Translations under genes and position numbers: made by a program | The notes under the pieces: generated by a model | What the model was told of the DNA's origin: nothing | The model's database searches: none | What the model saw: the letters and a program-made list of their open reading frames with translations, nothing else | Part shown: piece after piece, positions 11,121-23,510 of the stretch | How positions within the stretch are numbered: position 1 is the stretch's first letter | Layout: the number at the start of each line of letters is the position of its first letter | NCBI RefSeq assembly: GCF_048564905.1 | Contig: NC_132997.1 | Span: 74,722,271-74,786,270, forward strand | Length of the DNA stretch: 64,000 bases | Origin: Vicugna pacos | Taxonomy: Eukaryota; Chordata; Mammalia; Artiodactyla; Camelidae | Reading direction: 5' to 3'

Positions 11121-11748
11121 TCAATTACTGCCTTCCCACAAAATCATCATCCCTCTATCAGAACCTCTGCTGCCTAACACAGGGGCTGGCAGGCACCTAG
11201 TAAGAAGCCAAAGGAAACATTGATTAACATAATTATTGATCTTATTCTTAGAACTTGACACTTCTCCCATCTTATAGGACATTATATATTGTATATATAT
11301 TTATATACATTTATATATTTATGGACCAATGTACCCATATTATGTCAAAGAGAATACATTTTCAAACTTGAAATACTGTAAGATAACTAAAATTGCTACT
11401 GTTGGGTGAGGGAGGGTATTTCAAACCATTCTTGGGAGTGACTGGTGCTGTTCACTACAACTGACATTTACTGAATACCTGTCATGTGCCCAGAAGGAGA
11501 GGGCCCCCGTTGTCAGATCCTAGCCTGTCTGCTCACAGTCAAACCCTTCCCTGCAGACTGACTCAGAGTCAGTATGGGAGGCCATGTGCTTCATGACCCC
11601 TTCCCTGGGTCCAAAGGCCAAATGTTAATTAGCCCAAACCAGCTGGAGGAGAGGGAGATGCAACGCTGGCCAGTGAGCCAGTGAGACATCAGGAGAAGTA
11701 TTTAGGGGGGATATAAAGAGAGAACCTCAACTTTTAATACTTCACCTC

Positions 11749-12610
11749 TGATGCTTCTGGTCACCCAATATGTGATGGCTTTTCCTACACCAGGTGACTG
11801 TGGGACACCAGCTGGGTGCCCTCTAATTCAATTCAGTTCTGATACTATCTACCCGGAGCTAGCGTCAGATTCTACAGGTTAAGGACTCAGTCCCATGAGA
11901 CTGGCAGCCCAGCTCCCCCACCTTCACACAACTTTGGACACCAGTTGCAAGTCCAGGTTGTTACCTATGCCTCTTACTCACTGGGTGTATATTGGAGGTT
12001 CTCACGACCCCCTCCTTGAGTTCAGTTATTGCCTAGAGCGGCTCACAGAACTCAGGAAAAGTTTACTTACAAGATTACATTTATCATAAAAGGGTACAAC
12101 TCAGGAGCAGCTAACTGGAAGAGATGCACAGGATGAGTGAGGTGTGGGGGAAGGGACCCTCCTTGGGTGTGCCCGCCTGCTAGCATCTCTACATGTTCAC
12201 TGCCTGGAAGTTCTCTGAACCCCTTCAGTTAGGGCTTTTTTTTTTTTTTTTAATGGAGTCCTCATCAGATAGGCGTGGCTGATTAAATCCTCAGCCATTG
12301 GTGGCTGATCTCCCCTCCCAGGAGGTTGAGTGGTGGGACTGAAAGTTCCACCTCTCCAGTCACTTGGTTCCTTCCGCTTGGCAGCTGGCGCCCATCCTGT
12401 GGCTGGTTATCTAGGTGCTTTCCAAAAATCACCTTTTTAACATAAACTCAGGCATGGTTGAAAGGGCCTCATTATGAATGTTAAAAGATTCTCCTTTCAC
12501 CTTTATGGCTCTTAAAACTTAGGAAATCCGAAGGGTACTATGAGCTCCGTGCCAGGAACAGGAATGAAGACCAAGCATACATATTTCTTGCTATAAATCA
12601 CAGTATCACA
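11749..12610 (-). mobile_element. ERVL solitary LTR fossil, MER21-like
   Basis: On the minus strand it starts at 12610 with 'tgtgatactgtgatttatag' and ends near 11749. Inside are 'ctatctacccggagctagcg', 'cctccttgagttcagttatt' and 'gagcggctcacagaactcag', all typical of this LTR family. It looks close to full length for an LTR (about 860 bp), stands alone without internal sequence, and is an ancient fossil with many changes. Confidence 0.7.
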
Positions 12611-13140
12611 GGGGAGGACCAGGAAACATTTTAATGGCTCTCCAGACAAGGGATACAAAGGTCCCTTCCTGTCTCTGGATGATACTGTGTGAGTGTGGAT
12701 TGTTTGTCACTGTTGCAGGACTCTTATGTGGATAAAGTCGAGAGAATATCAGGGATGCTGACCGAAAGCCCTGATTTTGTTGAGCCACTAAATTAGCATA
12801 ACTGGAAGACCCTTGCCTCCAGGCTAATGCCTGTATGAGATAATAAGTGACCTTATTACAGGAGCTACGTGCATTGGGCGTTCTGTTACCTGCAGCTAGC
12901 AGCATTCCTAGTTGTTATGGTCCCTAAAGAGCTTACATGGCTACTGGCAGATAAGGAGCACATTCAGGTATCATTAGGTCACTGCATGGTAGCAGTAAGT
13001 AACTCAGCACCAGCCAAGCTGTTACAGGCACTGTAAGGTGGGAGAGGATGGGACAGATTGGGAGCTGCCAGCTTTGGGAAGAGTTCGTGGAGAAGGAGGA
13101 GGGGAGGTGGCCAGTGGGTAGACTTGAGGTTACAGAGGTG
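12611..13140. other. Single-copy non-coding sequence
   Basis: A 99-codon minus-strand open frame at 12606-12905 has no recognisable domain and overlaps the LTR edge. I see no gene here. Confidence 0.5.
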
Positions 13141-13144
13141 ATTC

Positions 13145-13340
13145 CCAGCTTGGGCTTTGAAATCTGCCTCTACCACTCATACCAGCAGTTGGATTTTAGA
13201 AATCAAGAATGACAACCTTTCTTGGCCTCATTCTCTCATCTGTTAGGTGGGGATGATAATAAGGCCTAAATCATGGCTGTGTGAGGATTTGAAAAGACAT
13301 TGAGCACAGCGTGTGGCCCATGGCACGCAATCAAATGAAA
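13145..13340 (+). repeat. MIR SINE
   Basis: 'gggctttgaaatctgcctct', 'ctcattctctcatctgttag', 'gtggggatgataataaggcc' and 'tgtgaggatttgaaaagac' in MIR order. Confidence 0.75.
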
Positions 13341-14409
13341 GCCATTGTGATGATTTTTCCTGGGGCCTGCAGGAATCACTGTCACTGTCACTGTAGCCAC
13401 ACTCCCGCCACCTGTCCTTAACCAGCCAAAATACTTCCTCCCTCTGGATGCAGGTGGGCATGAAGAAGAAACTTGCTGGTAAAGCAGATCTGTCTTGAGG
13501 GATGATTCTATTTCTTTTTGCTTGTGCTATGGCTTTGTTCTACATGGTTTTAGATTTCAGGGCTCAGCTCTACCCCTGAGCCCAAATTTTCCCCTTCACA
13601 TAAATCCTGAACTGGTCTCCAGGATTGCGGCTTTTTGCTGGCCATGAATTTGGACTCCCTTGCCTTGCAGATCTTGAGGTACACCTCCTGACCTGTCCCA
13701 GTTGGATGCTCTGAAGAGAAAACCTCCATACTGATGAATTGGCTCACAGGTTGCCGTGAGCCTCCAACTTCTCCTCCAGAGCACCCCAGACAACAGAGGA
13801 GTGTGAACACAGTTTGAGTCTGCCACAGTAAGAAATGTATCTGAAGCCTCATGTCTGATCTTTAATTCATGTGGATTTTGCAGCTTACTTCCTGACTTTA
13901 ACAGGTCATTCTAATAGAAAAGTTCACAATAACTTACCATCAGGAAAGAGTACAAAGAACTTCCATAGCCACCCTATTAATTAATGCATGGACTACAGTT
14001 GCAACGAATCTAACTATTTTTTTTAGTATTGGGCTGAACTGAAAAGAGAGGTCAGCTTCTTTCCTCTGTCCAAGGTTATAATATGTCAAAACCCCAGATC
14101 CTTGTAACACTGCAGCTGTGAAAGGCAATAGTTCTTTGTGCACTAGGTTTGGGTAACCACCGATGAGAGACAACTGGAACACCTTCAAAGTGGTGGGCGG
14201 GTGTAGCAGGTTCAGGCTTCCGTTGATGATAAGCCAGATAGCCTAGGAAGTGCTGAAAAATCATTCCCTGGCCTGGTGGTGCCATTGAGCTTCGCCTCTT
14301 GCTGCCCTCGGGGTCTTTCACTGGTCTGCCCTGCTTCTTATCTGGTTTCATCCTTGTGACTTGAATTCTGCAGCTGGTGTCTATCTGCCTCTGCCCTTTT
14401 GTGTCAGAT

Positions 14410-14850
14410 AGAATACATGTAACAAAAGGCCCAAATAGATAGTGGCTTAAATCATCATGACACTGAATGATCTCAGTACAATGTCTGATCCAGAGTTGAC
14501 GAACAGCTCAAAAATGTCAACAAAGACCCAGGCTCTACTGATCTCTCTACTCAGCCATATTCACTGTGCTTGATTTTCCTAAGTGTATTACCTTTTGATG
14601 GCAAGATGGCTGCCACAGCTCCAGCCATCATGCCCTCATGTGAGCACATTCAAGGCAGGAAGGAGGAGGAAGGGGTAGTTTCTTCTATTAAAGGATAATT
14701 GCTATCTCTTTTATCAGGAAGCAAGAAGCCTTTCAGCAGGTTTGTCTTTATGCCTCATTGACTAGAACTATATCTTGACTGCAAAGGAAACCTGGAAAGT
14801 GAGAATCTATGAAAAGCAAACCAGATTACTGTGTGGGCTTTAGTCCAACC
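14410..14850. repeat. Ancient interspersed repeat, family not named
   Basis: The fullest copy of the unnamed family: 'gatagtggcttaaatcatca', 'ggcaagatggctgccacagc', 'tccagccatcatgccctcat' and 'tttatcaggaagcaagaagc'. Possibly LTR-derived, but I cannot establish that here. Confidence 0.4.
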
Positions 14851-15419
14851 ATGACTCAGCTTCTGGGGCAAGAACAAAACCAGAGTCTGTAGTGAGGAGA
14901 AAGGGGAGATGGCTTTTGGGTAGCACTAACAGTGTCCCCCACAGTCTTTCTAATTTTCTGTGTCACCATCAGCCTACTGGCTCAAGCTGTGGGTCCACAC
15001 CCTGCCTATCTGAGGAGACTTCAGGTTCTGGAGAAAGGATGGAAGACTCCCTGCATTGTCATACCTTCCTTTGTAGCTGTTGATGCCCTCTTTGGGATTT
15101 GTTATAAAACCTGTCAAAGGGAAGAGACAAATCTCTTTGAGTTGTCTTCCAACAAATCTCGTAGAGTTATACTTTCTGCCAGGCCTGAGAGAGACAGATA
15201 CAGCTCTTACCTCAGCACACTGACTTCTGGCTCTTCAGAACAGAGGTTTTTCTGAAGAAAGGGCTGACCACTAGCACCCCCCAACCCCCTCCAGTTATTC
15301 CCCAAATCAAGCTTGGATAAAATGACTGTCTCTAGTAATTGGCTATTGTTATAGACAAAGAATCCACAGGTCTGCATTGCTTTCAAATGCTGGATGCTTT
15401 AGGAGGGGCATGTGCAGAA

Positions 15420-15590
15420 GCAAGGGCACAGACTTGGTAACTCATGCTGAGATATGAGTCCTGGCCTGGCCAATATGACCTTGGGCAAGTCCTTGAACTT
15501 CGCTGGGCCTCTGTTTATTCCACTTTAAGTAGGAGACCTAACAGCCACCCCAGGGTTGCTGTGACGATGAACAGGGACAACTGAAGCCAA
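15420..15590 (+). repeat. MIR SINE
   Basis: Diagnostic 'tgaccttgggcaagtccttg' and 'gggcctctgtttattccact', then 'agggttgctgtgacgatgaa'. Confidence 0.85.
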
Positions 15591-15786
15591 AGGATTTTAA
15601 AGGGAGAAGCCTGTGTGCTCCAAAGGTCTTAGTTACTTCTTGCCTACAAGGCTTCTTCCATGAGCACTTCTTTGGTTTTGTATTTGCACTTGAACTTGGC
15701 CACCTGCTGGCTGACTGTTAGAAATCAGTTCTGGCTCATTTGGGAGCAAGGTTCTGGCACCTCTTTGGCCATCTTGCCTCCTTTTT

Positions 15787-15872
15787 ATTTTTTTTAATGG
15801 AGATACTGGGGATTGAACCCAGGACCTTGTGCATGCTACACATGCTCTACCGCTGAGCTATACCCTGCCCCT
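15787..15872 (-). mobile_element. Camelid tRNA-derived SINE (Vic-1-like)
   Basis: On the minus strand it reads as a tRNA-Ala-like head with an A box ('tatagctcagcggtagagc') and a B box ('gggttcaatcccc'), then a short A/T tail. The near-identical flanks 'cttgcctccttttt' (15773-15786) and 'cttacctcttttt' (15875-15887) look like a target-site duplication. This SINE type is characteristic of Camelidae and is the main basis for my call on the host. Confidence 0.85.
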
Positions 15873-15967
15873 TTCTTACCTCTTTTTAAGCTTTCCCAAA
15901 GAGCTGGTGCCAGGTCTCCGGCTTCTTGATTTGTGAGTATCTGTGACAGGCTGTTCCCCTCTTTTCT

Positions 15968-16150
15968 TCCATTGCTATTTTTTTCTTTTATTGCTGAAGT
16001 AAAACTTATTCACAGTAAAGTCCATAAATCTTTAAATGTACTGTGTAGTTTATGTATTTTTCTGTGTGTATACACCCGTGTCAGTACCAGACAGATCAAG
16101 ATACGGAACATTTCCATCACTCCAGAAGGCTTCCCTGTCCCCTCCCCACT
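15968..16150 (-). mobile_element. Old L1 fragment
   Basis: 'ttgctgaagtaaaacttatt', 'gtgtatacacccgtgtcagt' and 'caagatacggaacatttcca' are antisense L1M 3' sequence. The boundary toward 16330 is unclear. Confidence 0.65.
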
Positions 16151-16330
16151 TTCCCTACCTCTTTCCCCACCTCCTGCTCCGTCAACCCAGCCTGTCCTCA
16201 CGTCACTCAGTAAGTGCTCTTGAACTTCCTCTGAAGTGGCCTTGTACACCCTGTACCTCACATAGTTCCCTCAAGACCTTTGCTTCTACTTCCCTTTTTC
16301 TGATCAGTATTAGGCAGCCCGTCAGCCGCT

Positions 16331-17545
16331 CTTCCTGATAGGTGGAGCTCCTCCCTTTGGGCACCTCGCCCTTGACAGTGTGCTTTCATTTCTTGAGATG
16401 GGCAGAGCCCTCAGACATGCCTCCCTGGCAGGGGATGTCCAGGACCTGTGGAGACCTCCAAGGGCCCCCAGGCTGGGCTTTCCTCCCTCTTCCTTCCCCC
16501 GGGGGCAGTGGTGAGGCTTTGCCCACTCTTGCTCTGAGAGAAGCTGGGTCGGGGCTGGGGGTTGGATGCACAGGGCAAAGGTTTCTGAGAAGTGGCCTGA
16601 AGTGAGGGCAAGCTAGGGAGACTTATGAAATAGGGCCTGGAGGGCTAGGTTCAGGTCCTGGCAGGAGGCAGAAGAGGCTGGGGGGCTTTAGGGAGGGAGT
16701 GGATAAAACTGGATACCCGAGAGAGGTCTGAACGGCAGGGGATGCTCACTAAACATCCAGGGATTCTGAAAGTGGTCCTTACCAGACGTGAGTGAGTTCA
16801 ACATCAGCCTGGGGCCTCCTCTGAGACTGAGGGGGGATGGGGCTCTCAGATAGGCCCCGCCCCTGCTGGCTGACAAGGCTGACCTTAAGTGCCGTGGGGC
16901 AGGAAGTCCCTCATGTAACAGCACTTACTGGGAACCCCCCCGGTGTGCCGAGCAGTGAGCTGGCACCAAGGGCAGAAGGAGGAATCCAAGGTCTCTCAAC
17001 CCAAGGAGCTCACTGTCTAGACCAGGCTGCAAACAGTGGCCCATTTGCACCTTGGTTTGGCTCTTAGATGTGCTTGCTTTGGTCCCCATAGTTTAAAAAT
17101 TGAAAACTGCCCGTAGAAATTTGATTTCTGGCTTCTTTTGACAAATCAGAAGATCTGACACTCATGGTCTGTGTTCCAACAGCTGGTGGGCTAAGAAGTG
17201 GCTGCTCCCCACCCCGCCCTCCCAGATGGGCACACTTAACGCTGGTTTGCTGCAGTCCCCACCACTCTCTATGGCATCGCGCCTGGTCCTCTTCACTCAG
17301 TACTCCCTCGCCTGGGCCCAGTAGACATCTAAGCTGATTTCAATGGGAGGAGTTAGTGCAGGCCTCACAGAGGAGGGTGGTGGGTCTTGATCTCCTATTA
17401 GAGTGTGTCTTCCTCCAAGTCTTCTCAGCCTTCTACTCCTCAGGGTGAATGTGCTCAGCAGATGTTTGCCGAGAGAGGACTTACAGCGAGTGCTGGGGGT
17501 GGGGGATGAGTGGGAGAGCAGATGCTAAGGTGATGGCACTGGGAC
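16331..17545. other. Single-copy non-coding sequence
   Basis: GC-rich DNA with overlapping chance frames on both strands (for example 16386-16611). No gene, and only weak traces of repeats near 16920 and 17040. Confidence 0.5.
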
Positions 17546-17549
17546 CCAT

Positions 17550-17690
17550 GGAAGTGTTTCGTAAACGATGGGCTGCCTGGATCAGAATCACATGGGGGTG
17601 CTGGTTCAAAATGTAGACCTACTGCTGCAGAACCTGGAGGAAATTTCCCCAGGTATTTGTTGGGGTCACTTAGATTTAAGAACCGCGAGG
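17550..17690. mobile_element. MER5-like hAT-Charlie element
   Basis: 'gatcagaatcacatgggggt', 'aaaatgtagacctactgctg' and a degraded end 'tagatttaagaaccgc'. Confidence 0.6.
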
Positions 17691-18550
17691 AATTGGAGCC
17701 TGGGGCTTAGAGGGTAGCAAGGTCAGACAGAAATCGTATTTTTTAGGTCAAGGCTGGGGACCCCACTCCAGCTTCCAGCCCTCTGATGGAGCCTTGTTCT
17801 GAAAACCAGCCCCTCTCCTGGGCACAGCTGAGGCCCCCACTGGTTAAGGGCAGGAGAAACATCTCCAGCCTTCCTGCCTCTGCCCCTGCACCTGGAGGAA
17901 AGGTTATGCTTGCTTTTGCCAAGCCTTGTCATTTCCCTGAATCTTTGAACTGTCACCTGGGCAGGGGGCCAACTTTAGGGAGAAGGACAGTGGCTGGCTG
18001 GCAGGTAAGGTCCACCTTCTCTCCCTTGCACCTTCTTAGCCAGGTGGCCTACAGTTGCTGGGCTCTGGCCAGGGGGCTGAAACTATGGCCCTGTGCAGGG
18101 AAGGAGGAGGATTTGGTGATTTGTTGAAAGAGAGATGTTTTCCTGAGATGGGGGTGGGGGTAGGGCTGCCTCTGCACTTCTTTTCCCTTTGGAGACTTCT
18201 ACTGTGGGGCTGAGCTGTATACTGGGGTGGCCAGGGCGCGGTTAGGCTGAGAGGAGGAAGGAGGCATTGCTCTCTGAATCTTGAAAGTGGAGGGTGGTAC
18301 CCCCAAGAGTGAGTGCCTCCCTAGGAGTGGGGTGCCTAGGGAGCAAAAACTCCTTCTCAGGGCCCAGAAGTGGCCACTCCACTCTTACCTGAGAATGAGA
18401 GCCTCCTTAGATGTCATCTCACTTACCTTCCCCAGTCCCTGTCCTGCACCCTGTGTCCCCACACCTCAGGGAGCCGGTGAGATGCGCTGGGATTGCAGGC
18501 AAAGAAGGGGAGGGCAGGACATTGAGAGCAACCTTGTTTCTTGGACAAGA

Positions 18551-18720
18551 TCACTGGTTCTCAACTTTGGCTGCACATTGGAAGCCCCTGCGAGATTTAC
18601 AATATCCTGATGTCTGGGCCCTGCCCCCCCAGAGGTTCTGATTTAACTGATCTGGGGTGCAGCCTGCCATTGGAATTTTTAAAAAGCTCCCCAGGGGATT
18701 GTAGTGTGCAGTGAAGTGAG
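18551..18720. mobile_element. MER5-like hAT-Charlie element, almost complete
   Basis: Starts 'actggttctcaactttggct', continues 'gaggttctgatttaactgat' and 'aaaaagctccccaggggatt', and ends at 'gtgcagtgaag'. One terminal repeat is clear and the other eroded. Confidence 0.75.
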
Positions 18721-18889
18721 ACAACCTCGGATCTAGACAGTGCGGGGTGGATGCTGTTCACTGGTTTTTCCTTTCATGTGTTTTCAATGTGAGCAACAGA
18801 CCACCAGTCTTGACACAGACTTCCAAGGGTAATACAAGAACACTTAGAGGGAAGCGGCTGGGGTACGAGGAGAGTGGAAAGAAAGCCCA

Positions 18890-19020
18890 GTTTCCAGTCT
18901 GTGCCAGACGCATCGTACTTTTATTTAACAATCATCCCCGTGAGGCTGGTATTCTCAGGCTCAGTTTCCAGATGAGGAGCCTGAGTCTTGGCTGTGTTAA
19001 GCAGGTTGTCTGGGTCCCAC
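18890..19020 (-). repeat. MIR SINE fragment
   Basis: 'tttatttaacaatcatcccc', 'ctcagtttccagatgaggag' and 'gttaagcaggttgtctgg' follow the antisense MIR order. Confidence 0.5.
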
Positions 19021-19774
19021 TGCTGTGAGATGGCAGAGCTGTAGATGAAATGGACATGTGACAGGCAGCTGGTGAGAGTGGAAGTCGGGGCTGCTGCTTT
19101 CAGACTCATTTCTCAAACTAAGCATTTCTGGGGCTGGCTTGGGGGGTCTTGGGAAAGAACTGAGCCCCCAGCTCCTCTCTGCCACAGGAACATGCCACGG
19201 AGGGTTCTGAAGATGCGGAGGGAGCATTTAAGTTCAGGCTTGGAAGCTGCTGAAAGCTGCTTTAACTGTATGCAAAATAATCATCACACTGGCTTCCAAA
19301 GCTGGTGACAATGCTGTGAGCAGCTTTTTGCAGTGGTGGCAAAGTCCCCTATATTCTGCTGCCAACTCTTTTTGCTTTCTCAAGCAGGAGCAGTGGGGCA
19401 GGGAGAAGTCCAGGCCCGGTGTTGAGAGATCTGTCTGGAGCCTTGCCTGACCACTTAGTGGCTACCGCACCTTGGGCATGGGACTTAGCCCCTGAGTTCT
19501 AATGTCCTTATAGACGTACTGTTGCTACGATGTCTCTTTTCTCTGCCCTCCCCCTTCCTGACCCTGCTCTCCCCTCTCTCACTCAGCGATATTTGTTCTC
19601 CTCTCAGACCCTCCTCTGCCTCTCCATGGCCTTGGAGCCTGTGGCTCTGCCCTGTCATGGGGCAGGTAGAGGGGCTTTCCTCCTTGAGCCTCGAAGGCAG
19701 GGCTGGTGGTGAGGGGTAGGGACTGGGGTAGGGAAGGCATGAGGGATGGAGGTTTTTTAGTGTTTCATTGGTCT

Positions 19775-20371
19775 TTTTAAAAAAATTGAGGTGGAATTCA
19801 CACAACACAATTAACCACGCTGAAGCATACAATACAGTGGCTTTCTGTGCATTTACAGTGTTGTGCAACCATCACCTTTCTCTAGTTTCACAACTTTTCA
19901 TCACCTGGGAGGAACACCTGTACCTTAAGTTGTCACTTCCCATCCCCTCCCTCCCCACATCCCGGGGCAACCACAAATCTGCTCTCCTGGTCTATGGATT
20001 TGCCTATTCTACTCATTGACATAAAAGGAATCACACAATATGTGAATGTCTGGCTCCTTTCATTTAAAATAATGCTTTAACGTGACAACATGAAATTGTA
20101 GAGTGAATCAGTGCTTAATCACTTTTTATGGCTGAACAGTATTCCCTTGTATGGTTAGACCACAGCTTATCCCTTGATGACATTTGGGTTGTTTCAACCT
20201 TTGGACTGTTGTGGATGGTGCTGTTATGAACATTTGTGAGCAAGTTTCTGCTAGAATACCTATTTTCAGTTATTTTAAGCACATACCGAGAAGTGGAATT
20301 GCTAAGGTCCTATGGTGATTCTATGTTCAACTTTTGAGACACTTCCAAACTGTTTTCCACAGCAGCTGCAC
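19775..20371 (-). mobile_element. Old L1 3' fragment (L1M type)
   Basis: Antisense L1: 'attgaggtggaattcacaca', 'gttgtgcaaccatcaccttt', 'acagtattcccttgtatgg', 'ctgttatgaacatttgtgag' and 'cttccaaactgttttccaca'. About 600 bp, 5' truncated, no function. Confidence 0.85.
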
Positions 20372-20398
20372 CTCCCTTTAGTTTTAAGATTATGTTCT

Positions 20399-20494
20399 TT
20401 TCTTTTTTTATTTTAATGGAGGTACTGGGGTTTGAACACAGGACCTCATGCATGCTAAGCATGCACTCTCCCACTGAGCTATTTCTCTCCCCTC
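20399..20494 (-). mobile_element. Camelid tRNA-derived SINE (Vic-1-like), second copy
   Basis: Same tRNA-derived head as the copy at 15787, read on the minus strand, with 'tgcttagcatgcatgaggtc' inside. The A and B boxes are more eroded. The flanks 'aagattatgttct' (20386) and 'aagattacgttgt' (20495) form a clear target-site duplication, so this was an independent insertion just beyond the L1. Confidence 0.85.
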
Positions 20495-20569
20495 AAGATT
20501 ACGTTGTTCTGAGTGCAAAGATAATACAACACTCTAGAAAGTTTGGAAATTATTTATTGAGCAATTTTA

Positions 20570-20830
20570 AAAAGCTTTAAAGTAATTAAAATTATTTAAA
20601 AATTTTAATAAAAATATGTGCTTATTGTAACAATTCAAATAAAGAAATTTCTAGAAGAAAAAAGTTTAATCTGCTCCCCACCCCCATCCTACTCCTTTCC
20701 CAGTGGCTGACCAGTGTTAACCCTTTGGTTTGTATCCTTCCAAACATTTTCCAGGCATTGATACATAGTTTTTCAATTTTCTTTCTAACATATTACATAT
20801 CTTCATATTATCTTGCTTTAAAATCTTTCT
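20570..20830. repeat. Probable old L1-related fragment
   Basis: 'atgtgcttattgtaacaatt' and 'gtgttaaccctttggtttgt' with 'tatccttccaaacattttcc' belong to a common old mammalian repeat that I place near L1M without certainty. Confidence 0.4.
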
Positions 20831-21119
20831 ATCCACTTCTTGTAAATTCTGATTGCTCCAGTGACTATCTTGGAGCCAGGCTGAGGGTCCCTGGGACCCT
20901 CAGATCTGAGGCCTGACCTTGCCCTGTTTAGAAAATTTCTGGGCCTCGGATACACACAAGACTGTCCTTGGGTGGCCGGATAGCGAATGTATAGTAAATT
21001 TCCTTTTGTTATCTGCATTTACATTTTTTTAAACAAAAGGAATACGAATTGGTTTTATAATAAGAAACCTAAAGTAAAGAAGAAGAATCAGGGCCCCAAA
21101 GGCCCCAGGCACAGCTTGT

Positions 21120-22000
21120 GTCTTAATTTAGCACTTACTTCATTCCTCCTTCTTGCATAATGAGTTGTTTACGTGTTTGCCTCCCTCGAGGGCGGACAGC
21201 ACATCTGCTGCCATCCCTACTCCCGCGGCCCCTCCAGGGCTGTGGCTGAGGCTGCAGAGAAGAGGGTAGGTTCCCAGGAGCCCCTGTGCCCTCAGCTCAG
21301 ACTCACAGAAGGATGGGCATCTTCTCTGGGGTCAGGCCTCGGCTGGTCACGCTCCCTGTGGGCCACCCTCATGGGAAGCTGACAGGGGCAGTTATTTCTG
21401 GCGGACTGGCCAGGGTGCCCGTGGCAGGCAGCACCCAGCTGAGGAAGTAATTAGTGCTGCCTGGAGCAGGAAGCTGGGAGGGGCTTGGAAGCTCCGGCTC
21501 CCTTTCAGGAGAGTTATAAATAGCCGGTCTGTTGGCAGAGGTGGAGAGCCTCACACACAGGAATGGAGGTGGGACAGTCAGCGCCTGGGGGTATGGGGGT
21601 GGGAGCTGTCTTCTTGGGCTTGTCTGTCTGTCAGTCTGGTTTGGGAAGGTACTGGGCCGTCTCACTGGCTGGAAAGGGGCATGTGGTCTGTGCCCCAGGG
21701 TGCCTGGCCGAGGCCCTCCTTCTCCTGCCTGGGGTTCCCCCATCTGTCCCCACAAGACTAGCCTTCCAGGGCTCATGTTCCTATCTGAGGCATCACAGTA
21801 GCCCCACAGACCCCTCCTGGTCCCAGCTTCCTGCCTCAACCTTTCCATGTGGAGCTATTGAGGGTCAGGGTGGGAGTCCAGAGCCCAGGGTCATTTATAG
21901 CATTTCCAAAGGAATAGTCTCCACTGGTGCTGGGCAGCTCTGTGCCTGACTCATCCCAAAATACTTTATAAATAACCTGGAAGAGGGACGTGGACTGTCC
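21120..22000. promoter_or_regulatory. Candidate regulatory cluster with TATA/MEF2-like sites
   Basis: Single-copy DNA holding 'gttataaatagccgg' (about 21511) and 'ctttataaataacctgg' (about 21963). Both match the MEF2 pattern YTAWWWWTAR and could also act as TATA boxes. An MCAT-like 'ggaatg' lies at 21561. No gene starts here that I can see, so the enhancer or lncRNA-promoter reading is inference. Confidence 0.25.
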
Positions 22001-22254
22001 GCCCCCATGCCCCCCACACTCTGCGGGCAGGTGGCAGGCACTGAGGGCCCCAGGGCTTCCTAGATGTCAGGGTAGAGCCACCTTACTCTGGCTGGGAGCC
22101 AGGGCCAGGGATGCTGGGTCGGGGGGCATTTGTCATCCTCTGGTGATTGGCCTTATGGTGTGATCCTGGGGCCCCAAGGAGTCCTCCTTTCAGCTATGAT
22201 GTTCTTGGTACCCCTGCCTTCTGTGGGGTGCACTGGGGACTTCTGGCTGGGCAG

Positions 22255-22410
22255 ACTCAGCCAGTATGGGCTAAACTTGCTGGGTGATCCAGGACAGGTC
22301 ACTTCCCCTCTCTGGGTCTCAGAACCTTCTGGTAAAATGAGAGGATTAAACTCGTCTTGTCCAGTGGTTACATTTTGGATTCTGTGTCTGGCACATTGTA
22401 AGTGTGGATG
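22255..22410 (+). repeat. MIR SINE
   Basis: 'acttcccctctctgggtctc' and 'ctggtaaaatgagaggatta' with the tail 'gtgtctggcacattgtaagt'. Confidence 0.75.
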
Positions 22411-23354
22411 AGTGGCTAAATATTCCCACATCACAAGATGGGTGTGGGAGGTGTTTCAGGGGCAGAAGTGGGGGCAGTGATCCACATCTGGAGTCCTGCG
22501 TGCTAGACAAGGAGAATCTCTCACTAGTGAGGGCAGGTGGACACTGGGAGCCTCCAGCACAAGGACAGCAACTGGAGGGTCAGGGGTCTGAAGGGTGTGC
22601 TCAGGTAGAGCCTGATTATTGTCCCTGAGGAAGAAGAGCCATTTGACTTGTGTCCCCATAGGAGGCAGACTAGGACCTGGAAGGCTGATTTCAGCTTAGT
22701 ATATCATGTACTCTTACTGCTAGAATGTTTCTGACTTGTGAGGTAGTGAGCTCCCTGTCCCTGAATGAATGCTCTTCTGTAAGGATGTGCAGGAAGGGAG
22801 TCCCAACAGAGTGAAGGGGTGCAGAAGTTCAGAAGTTCCCAATGTGGCAGGGAATCCGGATCCTTGAAAGATTCCTGAGTTCTCCCACCCCACACCCTCG
22901 GCCTACTAAGTGGGACTCCCAGGGGTGGCGGCTAGGAGCCTCTGAGCTCCGTGGTTCCCATGTCAGCCCCACAGTTCTTTGATTCTGATCTCAGATGGTT
23001 AGGGCTAAATATATCCCAGCCCCCTTACCCTACCTGTATCGTGCCATGTAGGTTTCAAGCACTTTGCAATCACCAACATTATGACAGTAAATGAAGATCA
23101 AGCAACGACCTCAGGAGACCATGAATGTGGTCTTCATCAGCTGACTTGGCAGCCACCACAGAACCTGGACAAATGGCCTCCTTGGAGGCCACTGAAGAAA
23201 CAAAGGTCAGGCATCATGCTTTTTAGGGTTATTATGCCAGAAGGGTTCCGGGGATCTTTTGAAGGAAACAGAACCAGAGGGCCTTCACCAAGATACCCCG
23301 CTCTGTCAGCTGGTCCAGGTCAAACCCAGCTCCTGTTAAGGGGGAGCCTGGTGC
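22411..23354. other. Single-copy non-coding sequence
   Basis: No gene, RNA or repeat seen. Short open frames overlap on both strands and have no recognisable product. Confidence 0.5.
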
Positions 23355-23510
23355 AATAGGAAAAGCGTGGCCACAGGCAGTCTGCAGGCCTGATCGGACT
23401 CCCTCCTCCTCCTCGCTTGCTGTGTGACTTTGAGCTTGTCCTTTACCCTCTCTGGGCCTCTTGTTTGTAAAGTGAGGGGGTTGGACTTTCAAGTCTTCCC
23501 TGACCCAACA
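23355..23510 (+). repeat. MIR SINE
   Basis: 'gctgtgtgactttgagcttg', 'ccctctctgggcctcttgtt' and 'tgtaaagtgagggggttgga'. Confidence 0.8.

Noticed and set aside
15787-20494. tRNA-Ala genes
   Set aside because: Both tRNA-like segments lack an intact 3' half and carry A/T tails with target duplications, so they are SINEs.
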